In this document: one piece after another, positions 21,800 to 32,465 of the stretch
How the letters are laid out: the number at the start of each line of letters is the position of its first letter
Position numbering within the stretch: position 1 is the first letter of the stretch
DNA from: Ctena decussata
Taxonomy: Eukaryota > Mollusca > Bivalvia > Lucinida > Lucinidae
DNA length: 64,000 bases
Reading direction: 5' to 3'
Assembly: GCA_963989385.1 (NCBI GenBank)
Contig: OZ022509.1
Location: 74,298,667 to 74,362,666 of the forward strand
Position numbers and translations under genes: made by a program
The notes under the pieces: generated by a model
Told to the model about the DNA's origin: nothing
Seen by the model: only the letters and a program-made list of their open reading frames with translations
Databases searched by the model: none

Positions 21800-22060
21800 T
21801 CCTTATTTTTGGAGTTACATCCCTTTGATTTGTTTTAAGGCTATTCTTGTGGGCGCCGTGACTTCGTAGGCTTCTGGAATATCTTGATAAAACTTGATAG
21901 CAATGTGTATTAGATTGAGATGGTGTTGCATAAAGAATAATTGCTCCCCCTTCCTTTTTATTGGAGTTACATCCTTTTGATTGGGTTTTTCTTGTCAGAA
22001 CCGTAACTGCTGTTTTATCAATGGTGCAGACAATTTGTTTTAAGATATAGTAAGTCAAAA

Positions 22061-22628
22061 ACCGTTTTCATAATGGTAAAATTTTCAAATAAGCGGCCTC
22101 CTAAACCTCAATATTCACGAGTTCACTTATGCATCTGATACCCTCATAGACCGGACTGCTGCAGCAGTATTTCGGAATCCATACTACTGTACCTGTACTA
22201 CAGCCTCTCAACGGATTCGCTTCGTATTAACGGAGAAATTTCCGCTAATGTACCCACGGGTATGTATGGAGGGGGGGAGGAGGTACCGACTTAGATATGG
22301 ATAACGTGACGAAATTAGATCAACACATTCCTCGTTTGGCTGACTGGTAAGTAAATTTAGGCGAATTGTGTTGGGAGGAGATAGTGTCCATCTGTGCCAG
22401 CAAGCGTGATGATTTTGCAGATTTTTCCATATAGCATTGATAGTTTTAAGCATATATACTCGGTACTTATATTTTGCGTGGGTGAAGCTTACTTTAAAAA
22501 CAGTCAGCTACCATGTAAAGTGTAAACGATACAGCCTTGACAAGGCAAACGAATTATTGGCAGTTATTAATTTAAACGCCTGTTACTGAAAAAAAAGGAC
22601 GTTCAAGTGTGCCTGTTTGCTCTTAACG
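22061..22628. other. Upstream region of the lipoxygenase gene
   Basis: Mostly non-repetitive sequence ahead of the predicted start codon. No convincing core promoter can be claimed; 'catatatactcggtactt' at about 22450 is the only TATA-like string. A non-coding first exon could lie here or further upstream. Confidence 0.3.
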
Positions 22629-22829
22629 ATGGAATCTAGCATTTACGTGACCTATTCTGTGACGATTAACTTCAGCGATCGGCCACAACGTGGAAGTGGA
22701 CCCTATAGCTGCAGTTTTATTCTTCATGGAGACGACGGGACAAAAGTAGAGGGAACAAGTGTTTTAGGACCATTTGAAGACCCTTCCGTTCGAGTGGTAG
22801 CGCACAAAGTCGACGTTACCGGACAAAAG
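22629..22829 (+). CDS. Lipoxygenase exon 1: start and first half of PLAT domain
   Basis: Encodes residues 1-67, from MESSIYVTYSVTINFSDRP through SGPYSCSFILHGDDGTK to VVAHKVDVTGQK. This is the first half of a PLAT/LH2 beta-sandwich: a Y-x-V-x-I strand, then a loop with G-x-x-x-C-x-F-I-L-x-G-x-D-G. In animal lipoxygenases the domain binds membranes, often with calcium. The ATG at 22629 is chosen because the PLAT core begins a few residues later, as in known animal enzymes; an in-frame TTG upstream has nothing to support it. The exon ends AAG|GTATCT in phase 0, matching the phase of exon 2. A MITE-F starts only 33 bp into the intron. This exon was identified by its fit to exon 2, not by its length. 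Confidence 0.8.
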
Positions 22830-22862
22830 GTATCTTAGACCGTTTTAAATATCTAGTGATTT

Positions 22863-23096
22863 GAGCCGCGACAAGAGAAAACCAAAAAGTGGCATGTGCG
22901 CCCAGCGAAGACTCCTATCGTTGCATTTGCCCAGTCTGGCCAGAGTCTTCGCTGTGCGCTTAAAGGGTAGCAAAGAGTGTAAGCTACGTCCGTGTCAACA
23001 GCGAAGACTCTGATCAGACAATGTGGATGCCCGGGCTGATCTGAGTCTTAGCTGGGCGCACATGCCACTTTGTTGATTTTCTTGTTTCGCGGCTTA
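22863..23096. mobile_element. MITE-F at the 5' edge of lipoxygenase intron 1
   Basis: Ends 'gagccgcgacaagagaaaac' and 'gatttt-cttgtttcgcggct', with long paired arms ('catgtgcgcccagcgaagac', 'gctgggcgcacatgcca'). It lies 33 bp downstream of the exon 1 donor. Confidence 0.8.
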
Positions 23097-23889
23097 TTTA
23101 TACTGATCAGACAAATAGTGTGTCCAATGTAATGTTTGGCTAGACCATATTTTGCAAACTTAAGAATATTCTAAATTGCTACTTTTGAACACTTCTAAAA
23201 TGTACTGCTCAAAAGCTGATTGCATTGCATAACCAAAAATGCAACGCTTGTCAGCTTGGCTGAATGATTGACTAATTATTACAGCGTATGTGGGCCGAAG
23301 TACTGGCATGAATCAAATTTGAATAATCGTTTGTTCTGACCAAGTCTAGTGCCCTAATTTTGTAACCTTGTATAGACGAATGACTAGGCAACATGGTTAT
23401 GGTGAAGAAGGTCGCGGAATCGATTTCCCTATAGTAAATGGGTACCTTTTTCGAAACAGGGAAGAATAAGGCAGCGCGAAAGGAGAGGGATGGGCTCTGC
23501 CTTTCAAACAAATGTGCCCAAAATACGATTGACCTCTAATCCCACTGGCCCTACACCCACTATGGAAAGCCTGTACTTTTCTCTTTAGGAATTTTTAAAA
23601 GACTATATAATCACAGAAGCTTGAGTATTAGAATGTCTTTGATGCTAATTACAAAATCCTGCAAATAATACGTGAGCAGGTTTCTGTTGGAATTTTCATG
23701 TTTGATAGTTAAGCAGTTTTTCGCAAAATTCAAGATTTGAGCCCCATCAACTGACTTCGAACAACGTGGCAGTTTTGTCATGTGATATTCAAATTCCGTA
23801 GCTGTATTCTTTTCGTTCACACCTGGTCTATATGGGCCTCGCTGTTGACTGTATGGTTTGGGCCAAATCCATAAACCGCTGATGTGAAA
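23097..23889. other. Intron 1 sequence, nothing recognised
   Basis: No family repeat, exon or palindrome of note. Confidence 0.4.
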
Positions 23890-24335
23890 AGTGAAGGCTA
23901 GAGACAGACTGCACTGAAGTGCAGTCTAATTTTTTAGTTCAGTCTGATTAGACAATTTGCTTGTCACCAATGCAACATTATTTGAAATCACATGATGTGG
24001 TTGGCTCATTTAGGGAAAACAGGGCATGGGGATTTACGAAGAGAGTTAGTGAACTAGGGCTTAACGTCCCACCAACAACGATGTCATATGGAGACGGGAC
24101 TTCGGTTTAAAGTCTCATCAAAAAGACCAATTTACGAAGAGAAGTTCCTATTTTGAACGGTATTACTGACTCGTTACAATATTTAGGACTTTTACCGTAT
24201 TTGTTTTCTAATATAAATGAGACACATCATGTGCTTTCAATCAATGTTGCATTGGTGACAACCAAAGGCTCTGATCAGACTGCACATGAGTGCAGTCTGA
24301 TCAGAGCCTTTATTTATCACATCAGCCATGTATGG
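23890..24335. mobile_element. Foldback element in intron 1
   Basis: Arms at about 23890-24003 and 24214-24335 are inverted copies ('caccaatgcaacattatttg' versus 'caatgttgcattggtgac'; 'gaaatcacatgatgtgg' versus 'acatcatgtgctttc'). The right arm contains the perfect palindrome 'aaggctctgatcagactgca' with its inverse (24263-24309). A SINE-C tail fragment lies between the arms. Confidence 0.65.
24045..24122 (-). mobile_element. SINE-C tail fragment, reverse
   Basis: 'agttagtgaac', 'cttaacgtcccaccaaca', 'gtcatatggagacgggac' and 'ggtttaaagtctcatc' are the reverse complement of the 3' half of the SINE-C at 44601-44761. Confidence 0.7.
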
Positions 24336-24816
24336 CATTGGACAAACACATACATGTATAACGCGGACAGTGAGGCCTCGACAGACCCGATGTAAAACGA
24401 TTAGGGCCCACTTCGAATCGTACTAAGCTACGGACACTCGCGTTACCAGTCGAACGCCAAAAGTGCTACAGTAGTAGAATGTCATGGAAACAGAAATAAA
24501 AACTGTGTGTTTCGTTGACTTTTCTGTAACTGTACTCTTTAAAGGGACTGTTGTAGAGTCATCTGAGGTGCCCTAACGACTCACAAGGTTATGGGATAGA
24601 CTAGACTAGACTCTTTCAAAACGATAATTTATAGATTAAATGATAATGTATGCACCAAAATAATTATTTGAACTAGATCCGGAATATAAAAGAAAATTGA
24701 TTTTTCTTCCAAACATGTTGTCCATTGTCTAGCGTCGCCAAAAACAGGAAAAGAAACATTATTATTCGTAAAATGACAGTTTGCACACAACTAAGTAACA
24801 AATACTTGTACATCCT

Positions 24817-25767
24817 CACTGTCTGGATCGAGATCCGGAACATCCTTTTCGGGAAACGGAACAGACCACCAAAGATGTCGGGCCGGTTTACACACGCAAG
24901 ATAGGTGCTTCTTTTTATCAAAATTTCTGACTGTATATTGTACGCATCAGTCAAACAAGCCATATCACCGAATGTAGAATACATATATCTGTATAAAAAA
25001 CGCAGTGATGTGACGAAAAATATGAGCATTCGCTTGTATCGGCATATTTTGAAGTCTGTTATTGTGCTGTTTCAATTTTTTTAGTGCTGACCCAAATATA
25101 TTTTTGACTTGCCTATGAATGTCATTTATATTTTTGTATCACTTTTATAAAATACGATGCCCAATTCAAATTGGCCCTAGACCCCGAAAACCGTGTTTAA
25201 ATCTCTTGGTTTGTTTTTGAGAAATATGCATTTGTATTACCCGTGTAATTTGCATTTGTCACCGGAACATACTCGCTAGTTCAACACAAAATGTCAATGG
25301 AACACCTCGGAGTACGTTCCAGTGACAAATGCAAATTACACAGCTAATAAAGATTAGTGTTTCTCAAAAAAAAAAAAAAAAAGGCCAAGAGATTTAAACA
25401 CGGTTTTCGGGATCTGGGCATGAATAAGATTGGGTATCGTATTTTATTAAAATAATCAGAAAATATAAATGACATTTCATAGGAAAGTCAACAAATATAC
25501 CACTAAATATTAAAGTGCACAATAACAGACTTAAAATTATGCCGATACAAGCGAATGTGTCTATTTTTCGCCACATCGCCGTCTGTTTTACATGGAGCCA
25601 TGTATTTTCTGTTCGCTGATATAGCTCGTTTGAATGATGCATATGCTATGTAGTCAGAATATTTGATAAAACGAAGCACCTACCTAACGTGTGTAAACTG
25701 GTCTGTCATCTTCGGTGGTCTGTTTCGTTTCCTAAAAGGGATGTTCCGGATCTCGATCCAGACAGTG
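24817..25767. mobile_element. Large foldback (~950 bp) in lipoxygenase intron 1
   Basis: Two ~450 bp inverted arms: 24817-25265 starting 'cactgtctggatcgagatcc', and 25318-25767 ending with its inverse 'ggatctcgatccagacagtg'. Matching landmarks run through both arms: 'gaaacggaacagaccacc', 'gcattcgcttgtatcggcat', 'atgaatgtcatttatatttt', 'gaaaaccgtgtttaaatctc' and 'tttgcatttgtcaccgg'. The arms differ by scattered substitutions and a poly-A run at 25368-25382. No transposase. Transcripts crossing it could form a long double strand. Confidence 0.75.
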
Positions 25768-25839
25768 ATCCACGAATCGCGAGGGTCTTCCGCGGCCGCC
25801 ATCTTGCTGCTAGAGTAACCGTGGTCCCTACCTCCACTG

Positions 25840-26111
25840 ACGGGGTGGTGCCAGGTGGTCGGGCGATTTGCTGATTATAACGTCCAGTTTTGGGGCGTAC
25901 CTACTTCTTTCAGATCTGAAGTTGTATTCGTTCATTCATTCATCTAAATCTCAATCCCCGCTCACTCCTTGGGAAGCTGTCCTAGGTGACGAACAAAAAT
26001 AGGGCAAGGGCCTACTGTGCTTGCAGTAAGTGCGGGCGGGTTTTTTTTATTTCTTTTCTCTCGTCTATCTCTAGTCTCAAAAGGCCGTTAAACCCAAAAC
26101 AACCAACCAAC
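25840..26111 (+). mobile_element. SINE-A, diverged, with an internal insertion
   Basis: Recognisable head ('gtggtcgggcgatttgctg') and tail ('ggccgttaaacccaaaacaa'). About 90 bp of unrelated sequence, including ATTC repeats (about 25930-25945), is placed in the middle. Confidence 0.6.
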
Positions 26112-26351
26112 ATCTGTTAATCTTAAGTCAGCTCGTGACGTCATTATAGTACATACCATTGCACTTTGATTGGAACTTTAGTAAGTAAAGTAGCTACAAC
26201 AGTTCCAGTCGAACTAGGCCAAAGATGCTTTGAATATCACATGACAAAACTGCAACATTGTTGGAAGTTACTAGATGTGGCTCGAATCTATTATCAGTTT
26301 ACAAATACAAACTAGCGTTACCATCTTTGTTTTGTACTAATGGCTTATGAA

Positions 26352-26812
26352 ATATCATGAACGGGTGGTTGACTTGTGGCTTAACGGTCCTTTCAACTGC
26401 ATTTCAGTCATATCACGACGATGGCAGGATGGATGATCATCAAAAGGGTTTGTGCAATGGAACCCCGTTTATGGTTAAAAGGGGGGTGGTCGGGTGGTGC
26501 GATGGTGCTGTGTGTAACTTCCAGTGCCGGGGCGTCCTACTGAATTGGAACATTGTAGGGCAAGGGCCTATTGTGCTTGCATGTGGTGCGGGTGGGGGAT
26601 GTTTGGACATTTTTTCTCTCGTCTATCATTTCTCTCTGGGAGACGGCCGGATATAGACTGAAATACTGTCTCAAAGGGCCGTTAAACCCAAAACAATCAA
26701 TCAATCAATTATGGTTAAAAGATTTCCACCGCCAGTCGGAATCAGAACCAGGACCGCTAGCTCACTAGGCCCGTGCATACCAAATTGAGCTATGATGGAT
26801 CCTCTTTCAATA
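26352..26812 (-). mobile_element. SINE-D, reverse, interrupted by SINE-A
   Basis: On the - strand the head is 'catagctcaatttggtatgc' (A-box-like) and 'ggtcctggttctgattccg' (B-box-like) at about 26800-26730. The body contains 'aaacggggttcc' and the end contains 'aaaggaccgttaag'. SINE-A at 26482-26708 splits it. Confidence 0.65.
26482..26708 (+). mobile_element. SINE-A inserted in SINE-D, perfect 13 bp TSD
   Basis: 'ttatggttaaaag' at 26469-26481 and 26709-26721. A compact 227 bp full copy that defines both ends: G-rich start GGGGGTGGTCGGGTGG and TCAA-repeat end. Confidence 0.9.
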
Positions 26813-26861
26813 TCATGCAATGCCTGTCTTCTCTAACTGTAGCTCGATAACAAAGATGGAA

Positions 26862-27385
26862 ATGGATGGATGACTTGCGAGTTTACGTCCTTTCAGTTTC
26901 CTTTTTTCCTTTTTCCATTTACGCCTTAACCCCAGAAGGGGACACAGACGGTGTACTTTTGTACACTCCGGTGTTGCAGGATGAAAGCCTACATATAGCC
27001 ATGTAGCTATAGTAGGGATCTTTAACCTGCACAGGGGATGACTCTCCCTGCACAGGGGGCCTCCAGTTAACGTCCCGATCCGAAGGACGACACACTTGTT
27101 AGCATCATCCCTGCAAATGATGCTAGAAAAGCGCGTTCGGACATAGGAAGATTTCACCTCTGGTGAGGCTCGAACCCACAAACTCTCTGACTTCAGAGTC
27201 AAGTGCACTAACCACTGAGCCACCGCGCTTCTAAAAGTATTTCGGTCGTATCAGGACGATGGGAGGTGAATATTAAAGACTATGCGATGGAACCCCGTCT
27301 ACGGCTGGAAAGAATTCCGCCTCCAGCTGGATTCGAACCCGGAACTGCTAGATCAGCAGGTCATCCATTAACTCACTGAATTACC
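26862..27385 (-). mobile_element. SINE-D, reverse, interrupted by SINE-E
   Basis: The tail end 'ggatggatgacttgcgag' with 'tttacgtcctttc' (26862-26900) continues after the interruption with 'atttcggtcgtatcagg', 'accccgtctacggc' and 'ctggattcgaacccgg' (B box on the - strand) at 27237-27385. Confidence 0.65.
26917..27230 (-). mobile_element. SINE-E, tRNA-derived, reverse
   Basis: Read on the - strand from 27230 it starts 'aagcgcggtggctcagtggt' (A box), then an anticodon-arm-like 'ttgactctgaagtcagag' and a B box 'gggttcgagcctc'. About 230 bp of body follows, with 'cctgtgcagggagagtcatc' and 'tagctacatggcta' hairpins. A fourth tRNA-type SINE head in the window. Confidence 0.7.
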
Positions 27386-27400
27386 GGTAACCATAAAACT

Positions 27401-27616
27401 GAGCCGCAACACGAGAAAACCAACAAAGTGGTTATGCGCCCAGTACTCTCATATCAGCCTGCGCATCCGTCCAGTCTGATCAGAGTCTTACCTTAGTGCT
27501 TTAAGGGTCTAAGCTATCTTCATGCGGACAGCGAAGACTGATCAGACTGAGCGGATGCCCAGAATGGTCTGAGCTAGGCGCACAACCACTTTGTTGGTTT
27601 TCTCGTGTCGCGGCTC
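27401..27616. mobile_element. MITE-F at the 3' edge of lipoxygenase intron 1
   Basis: Ends 'gagccgcaacacgagaaaac' and 'gttttctcgtgtcgcggctc'. Only 39 bp separate it from the exon 2 acceptor, so the branch point and pyrimidine tract must fit in that gap or use MITE sequence. Confidence 0.8.
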
Positions 27617-27655
27617 AAATGACAATGTTTATTGGGTTTTTTCTCTGTTATGCAG

Positions 27656-27884
27656 TGTGCTTCCATTTCTTCAATCGATTTGTGGTGGAATAGCAATAGC
27701 TGGACTAACTGGTTTGCCGAAAGCCTCGGTTTAGGAAGTTCTTGGCGTATAAACACCATTGTTGTAAGCTGTTCACACAGTCAAGAAAAACAAGTCTTCC
27801 CGGTTTTTAACTGGATTCGAGCCAAGCAACACCACACATTTCTGCCAGATGATACTTCTTTGCCACAGAACGATGACAAAAAAG
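27656..27884 (+). CDS. Lipoxygenase exon 2: second half of PLAT domain and linker
   Basis: Encodes residues 68-143 plus the first base of codon 144. It follows the acceptor 'ttttctctgttatgcag' and ends AAAG|GTACAT. The peptide includes SIDLWWNSNSWTNWFAESLG, then SSWRINTIVVSC, then QVFPVFNWIRAKQHH and LPDDTSLPQND. This is the signature end of a lipoxygenase PLAT domain: S-S-W before a beta strand, the F-P-x-x-x-W-I segment, then an L-P-x-D linker to the catalytic domain. The tryptophan-rich loop could be a membrane-insertion loop of the kind seen in PLAT domains. Entry phase 0 fits exon 1 and exit phase 1 fits exon 3. Confidence 0.85.
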
Positions 27885-28489
27885 GTACATATGGTAATTA
27901 TTAGCACACTCTTTAATCATGATCATTCTCGGTAATACACATTAAACAACACAACAACAATATAGACTTTTATTAGAAGTTCAGTTAACATGATACAGTT
28001 ACATGTACATATGAGCAAATGTTTAAGTAGTAATTAACAGAGTATCATGGCGGCTATACTTGAAATAATGCCAAATAAGAAACGATTTCTTCCTAAACTT
28101 AAAAGTATCAAAGGCCAGGCTAACACACCAACAAATACATATGCACGCATGCCCATACTCAATCATAACATACACTACTCAATCATAACATACACAAATG
28201 CATACACACACATGCTCGAACATACACAGAGACTAACTTGTTTCAAAGGGGAGGCTAAATAAATAATGGAGGAGACATGTCTTTAGAGATAGTATGGAAT
28301 AGTACTTATAGCAAAAATATGCATAAACTTGTATTCTTTCAACTATTAAAGGAACAGAACATGGTATCTGAAACATACGGACATTGCAAAGTGCTTCCGC
28401 CCAGAAAATGCGCAACTAACAGCTCAAAGCATCATACCATAATCATTTTAATAAAAAAGTATTTGTTCATGGGCATGCTAAGCATCCCA

Positions 28490-28790
28490 GTTACACCAAT
28501 ATTTGATTGATTAAACTGAATATGCATGGCAGTGACACCGATCCCCGATTGATTAAAATGAATATGCATGCCGGTGACACCGAAATTTGATTGATTAAAA
28601 TGCATGCCAAGGACAGGCTGCTAGCAGCAACAACAGAGATGCAATTTATTAATACCTGATAGATTAAAATGAATAAGCATGCAATCACTCTAATACCTAA
28701 TGGATTAAAATGAGCAAACACGCAAGTGACACCAATACCTGAACGATATACCTGATTGATTAAAGGGATAAGCATTCCTGTGACACTAAT
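28490..28790 (+). repeat. Minisatellite block 1 (~45 bp unit) in intron 2
   Basis: About six or seven diverged units on the pattern 'ctgattgattaaaatgaata' then 'agcatgccagtgacacc'. The same unit continues at 29713-29816 and 32285-32465, so one array has been split by insertions. Confidence 0.75.
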
Positions 28791-28791
28791 T

Positions 28792-29712
28792 TAAAGAGTA
28801 ACTATACTTCAGGAACTGACTGAATCAGATCCCAAACCCTATCCCCAACATCAAAGGGAAAGATGGACAAAGACATTCCAACAAATGATAAGCCGAGTCA
28901 GCAGCTCTTTCCCAAATAGGTGGCAACTCAGCTATCTTTACTGAACTAAATAATTTAGACCAACAGAAGGCTTACAACAGACTAATCAAATTATACGAAA
29001 AACATTTAAGAACTGTTTTCTATTTTATTAGCGGCGGAGGGTGAGGGTGAAGGTTTGGGCCCAGTAAAACCGGTTTAAACCCCCAGTAGTTATTACTGAC
29101 CGCCCCAAGGCGGTACTTTCGTTGCGGTTGCATTTGTTTTATGTTCGGTGCTGTTTAATTTGTTGTGTTCTCATTTTAACCCTTCTATGGTAAAAATGGA
29201 AAATAGGTAAAAATAATTGTTAGGTGTTTTTCGTATAATTTGCTTGGTCTGTTGTAACCCTTCTGTTGGTCTAAATTGTTTGGTTCAGTAAAGATAGCTG
29301 AGTTGCCGCCTATTTGGGAAAGAGCTGCTGACTCGGCTTATCGCTTGTGGTTTGTTGGGATGTCTTTGTCAATCTTTCCCTTTGATGTTGGGGATAGGGT
29401 TTGGGATCTGATTCAGTCAGTTCCTGAAGTGTAGTTACTCTTTAAATTAAAATAAGAACACAATAAATTAAACAGCACCGAACATAAAACAAATGTAACC
29501 GCAACGACAGTGCTGCCTTGGGACCGTCAGTAATAACTACTGGGGGGTTTAAACCGGTTTTACTGGGTCCAAACCTTCACCCTCACCCTCCGCCGCGGTG
29601 CACACATGTACTACACAACAGACTAAACAAATTATATGGAAAACATTTAACATCTATTTTTACCTATTTTCTATTTTTTATTATCAAAGGGTTAAAATGA
29701 AAACACAATAAG
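28792..29712. mobile_element. Composite inverted-repeat element in intron 2
   Basis: Segment 'atttaaagagtaactatact' at 28792 is inverted at 29428-29447 ('agtgtagttactctttaaat'), together with 'gaactgactgaatcagatcc', 'catcaaagggaaaga' and 'cagctatctttactgaac'. A second segment, 'cagtaaaaccggtttaaacc' (about 29065), 'gcaaccg' region and 'gttcggtgctgtttaattt', is inverted at 29460-29575. Together they form nested foldbacks, bounded on both sides by the same minisatellite. Related fragments lie at 850-910, 1955-2110 and 15155-15860. No ORF of note. Confidence 0.6.
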
Positions 29713-29816
29713 TTAATACCCGACTGATCATAAAAATGAAGAAGCATGCCAGTAAAATCAATACGTGTTTTTATTAAAATGAACAAGCATGCCAGTGACA
29801 CCAATACCTGATTGAT
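29713..29816 (+). repeat. Minisatellite block 2
   Basis: About two units ('gaagaagcatgccagtaaaa', 'gaacaagcatgccagtgaca') between the composite element and the pearl-like element. Confidence 0.7.
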
Positions 29817-30149
29817 AACAAGAATTCCGCGAAATGCTATGTCGCACCTGCCTTGCACTTCCACAGTAGTAAAGACTAGTGAAAAGAAAGCGTATGAGAA
29901 ATGGACTAAGATGCTAGGGTCAACACAATTTTGGATGTAAAATTTTACTAAGACAGTAGAGCGTGAAATATAGGTCAAGGGTAGGAATATCTGCAACATC
30001 CCTCATGAACAAACTTTGTCAAGTGTAATGAGTGGAGGTATTATACTTTGAGACAAAAGGACTAAAAGGCTAGGGTCGACACAATTTTAGATGTAAAATT
30101 TTACAAAGTCAGCAGAGTATGAAATATATGTCAAGGCTAAAATTAATGC

Positions 30150-30240
30150 GACGGCTAGTGACAACCGGTTGTCAGCAGCCTCACAGGCTAGACACAACCG
30201 GTTGTCACAAGCCTGTGAGGCTGCTGACAATCGGCTACTA
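30150..30240. repeat. Palindrome with GACAACCGGTTGTC cores
   Basis: Arms 'gctagtgacaaccggttgtc' 'agcagcctcacaggct' and inverse 'agcctgtgaggctgctgac'. Two GACAACCGGTTGTC-type cores occur here and two more at 30905-31075. Confidence 0.7.
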
Positions 30241-30909
30241 AATTAATGCACATTTTAAAGGACAGGAAACATTGGTTCATTGTAAAAACATCGCAAGTAA
30301 TTCTCAATAGGTTTATGCTTTAAATTAAGCTACATATGAACCAAAACAACAACATATCTTCAGACAAAAAAAATATGGATCAGAGAGATCGTCTTAATAT
30401 AGATTTTCTAAGGGAAATAACTCAAATTATACTTCGTAAGGGAATTAACACAAAATAGCACTTAACCAATTTTCTCTGAAGTTTTTTATGCTTATTCTAT
30501 TTGCACAAATTTGCCTTCATGATAATAGTAGTTATACTCATATGTATATGAATTTGTAGTTTATTTTTCCTAGTGGATAGCATTAGTAAATACATTAATT
30601 TGCTTGACTGAACAGCAAGAATATAACTATGGCGTCGGCGTTCGGATTGGATGTTTTGGTAAAAGTTTTTTAAAGACCTATATCTCCTTAACCCATGGAT
30701 GGGCAAGGCACTGCAGGCGAGCTATCCTGTACGCGGACATGTGTTGTTTGTTTAATAGTTTCTTGCTTTCTACAATCAACCTAAAACTTGATCATAGTGA
30801 AAACAGATATCAACAAGTATCATGAGATAATAGTAATACCATGAAACTAATATTCTCAAAATTTCTTAAGTTTTATTATTCAAAAATAATAGGATTTATA
30901 GTAACTGGC

Positions 30910-31122
30910 TGTCAGCAGCATGTGAGCTAGTGACAACCGGTTGTCAGCAGCCACCTCCTAAAATTGATTGCAACAGCCCTTAAGAACATTCTACAAAGAA
31001 ACTCGATGCTATGCTGTCAGCAGCCTGTGAGCTAGTGACAACCGGTTGTCAGCAGCCACCTCCTAAAATTAATTGCCACAGCCCTTAAGAACATTCTACA
31101 AAGAAACTCGATGCTATGTTTG
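30910..31122 (+). repeat. Tandem duplication, ~108 bp x 2
   Basis: 'ctgtcagcagc(a/c)tgtgagctag' through 'gaaactcgatgctatg' occurs twice in succession with very few differences. Each unit contains TGACAACCGGTTGTCA, a perfect 16 bp palindrome. Confidence 0.85.
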
Positions 31123-31165
31123 ATTCTAGGTATCATGTTTGTTAGAAATGGACTTTGTTAGAAAT

Positions 31166-31778
31166 GCACTATTATTCTAGATCATCGTCTTTTATATCAT
31201 CTGGATCCTTTTGAAATTAATAAGCCCTTGAATCGACTGCCCGATTTGATTAAGAAATTGTAGTATGCTTTTTTCTGGTTTCGTTACCAGATATTGTCAG
31301 GGTCACTGACGAGGCTTTATTAGCCGAAACTACGTAGTCTGGACCATGTTCCTTCTTCTGTATGTATTCTCTGTTCTTGAAGGAACTTTTTAAGATTTAA
31401 ACTCTACCTCACTGCAGCTGATGTTGTGTCGTGTGGCGGCCGTAAAATGTCTCCCTGTACATCATCCATAGTGCAGATTATATTTTATTTACATCCTTTG
31501 AGATCAGAGGATAGATTCTGAGAAATCTAAAATTTGAGATCGACTGAGATTATTATTCTAGATCATCGTCTTTTATATTATTTGGATCCTTTTGAAATTA
31601 ATCAGACTTTGAATCGACTACCCAATTAAAATTAAGGAATTACAGTATGCTTTATTCTGGTTTCATTACCAGATATTGTCAGGGTCACTGACGAGGCTTT
31701 ATTAGCCGAAACTACGTAGTCTGGACCATGTTCCTACTTCTGTATATATCCTCTGCTCTTGAAGGAACTTTTTAAGAT
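31166..31778 (+). repeat. Direct duplication of ~235 bp
   Basis: 31166-31400 and 31551-31778 share 'attattctagatcatcgtct', 'ccagatattgtcagggtcac', 'tttattagccgaaactacgt' and 'gaaggaactttttaagattt'. About 150 bp of other sequence lies between. No coding frame spans both. Confidence 0.8.
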
Positions 31779-32284
31779 TTTAATAACATGCTAGGGAGGA
31801 CGTAATTTTAATATAAAATTTTACGAAGTCAGCAGACCATAAAATATTGAACAGGGGCAAAAATAAGAGCAACAGCCCTCAAGAACGTTCTAAGAAAAAG
31901 CTTTATGCCAGGTTTGATGATTACAGGTATCATAGTTTGCGAGAAATGGACTTAAACATTAGGGTCGACGCTAGGGTTGACGTAATTTTGAAATAAAATT
32001 TTACGAAGTCAGCAGACCATGAAATATAGGTCAAGGGTATAAATCAGAGCAAAAGCCTTCGAGACCATTTTAAGAAGAAGCTTAATGCCAGGTCTGATGA
32101 TTGTCGGTATCATAGTTTGCGAGAAATAGATTTAAACCCTAGAGTCGACGTAATTGTTAACGGACGAACGGAATGACTGACGGACGGACGGATTTGTCGG
32201 TATCGTAGTTTGCGAGAAATGGATTTAAACCCTAGGGTCGACGTAATTGTTGCGGACGAACGGAATGACTGACGGACGGACACT

Positions 32285-32465
32285 GGTTGATTAAAATGAA
32301 TAAGCATGCCAATGACACTAATACCTAATGGATTACACGCCGGTAACACTAATACCTGATTGATTATGCCTGTGACACCTATACCCGATTGATGAAAATG
32401 AATAAGCATGCCAGTAACACCAATACCTGAATGATTAAAATGAATAAGCATGCCAGTGACACCGA
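32285..32465 (+). repeat. Minisatellite block 3
   Basis: About four units ('attaaaatgaataagcatgc', 'acacc(a/t)atacctgattgatt') after the end of the pearl-like element; the unit is the same as in blocks 1 and 2. Confidence 0.75.

Larger units (their letters stand above)
20573..22060 (-). mobile_element. Pearl/HINE-like element, reverse orientation
   Basis: Starts with the reverse complement of the terminal hairpin seen at 1252-1275 ('cggaaaaaacgggacgtatt') and a CGTCCGTCCG microsatellite at about 20617-20634. SINE-B is inserted next, and diverged tandem units follow ('gaggttacgtccc', 'ggagttacagccctttg', 'gatgaaacttg', 'ttacttatttttggagtta') to about 22060. A truncated SINE-A interrupts at 21622-21799. 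Confidence 0.6.
29817..32281 (+). mobile_element. Pearl/HINE-like element in intron 2, with internal rearrangements
   Basis: Starts 'aacaagaattccgcgaaatg' 'ctatgtcgcacctgcc', as at 6962. Tandem units ('gtcgacgtaatttt', 'aaaattttacgaagtcagca', 'tgccaggtttgatgatt') occupy both ends and ACGG-type runs lie at 32177-32190 and 32271-32281. It lacks the usual 3' hairpin. The middle holds palindromes (30150-30240), a reverse copy of a small element (30605-30745), a 108 bp tandem duplication and a larger direct duplication. It sits cleanly inside the minisatellite. Confidence 0.65.

Noticed and set aside
26482..26708. SINE-A as a protein-coding or ncRNA gene with a function at this locus
   Set aside because: Perfect target-site duplication and many copies show it is a dispersed insertion.
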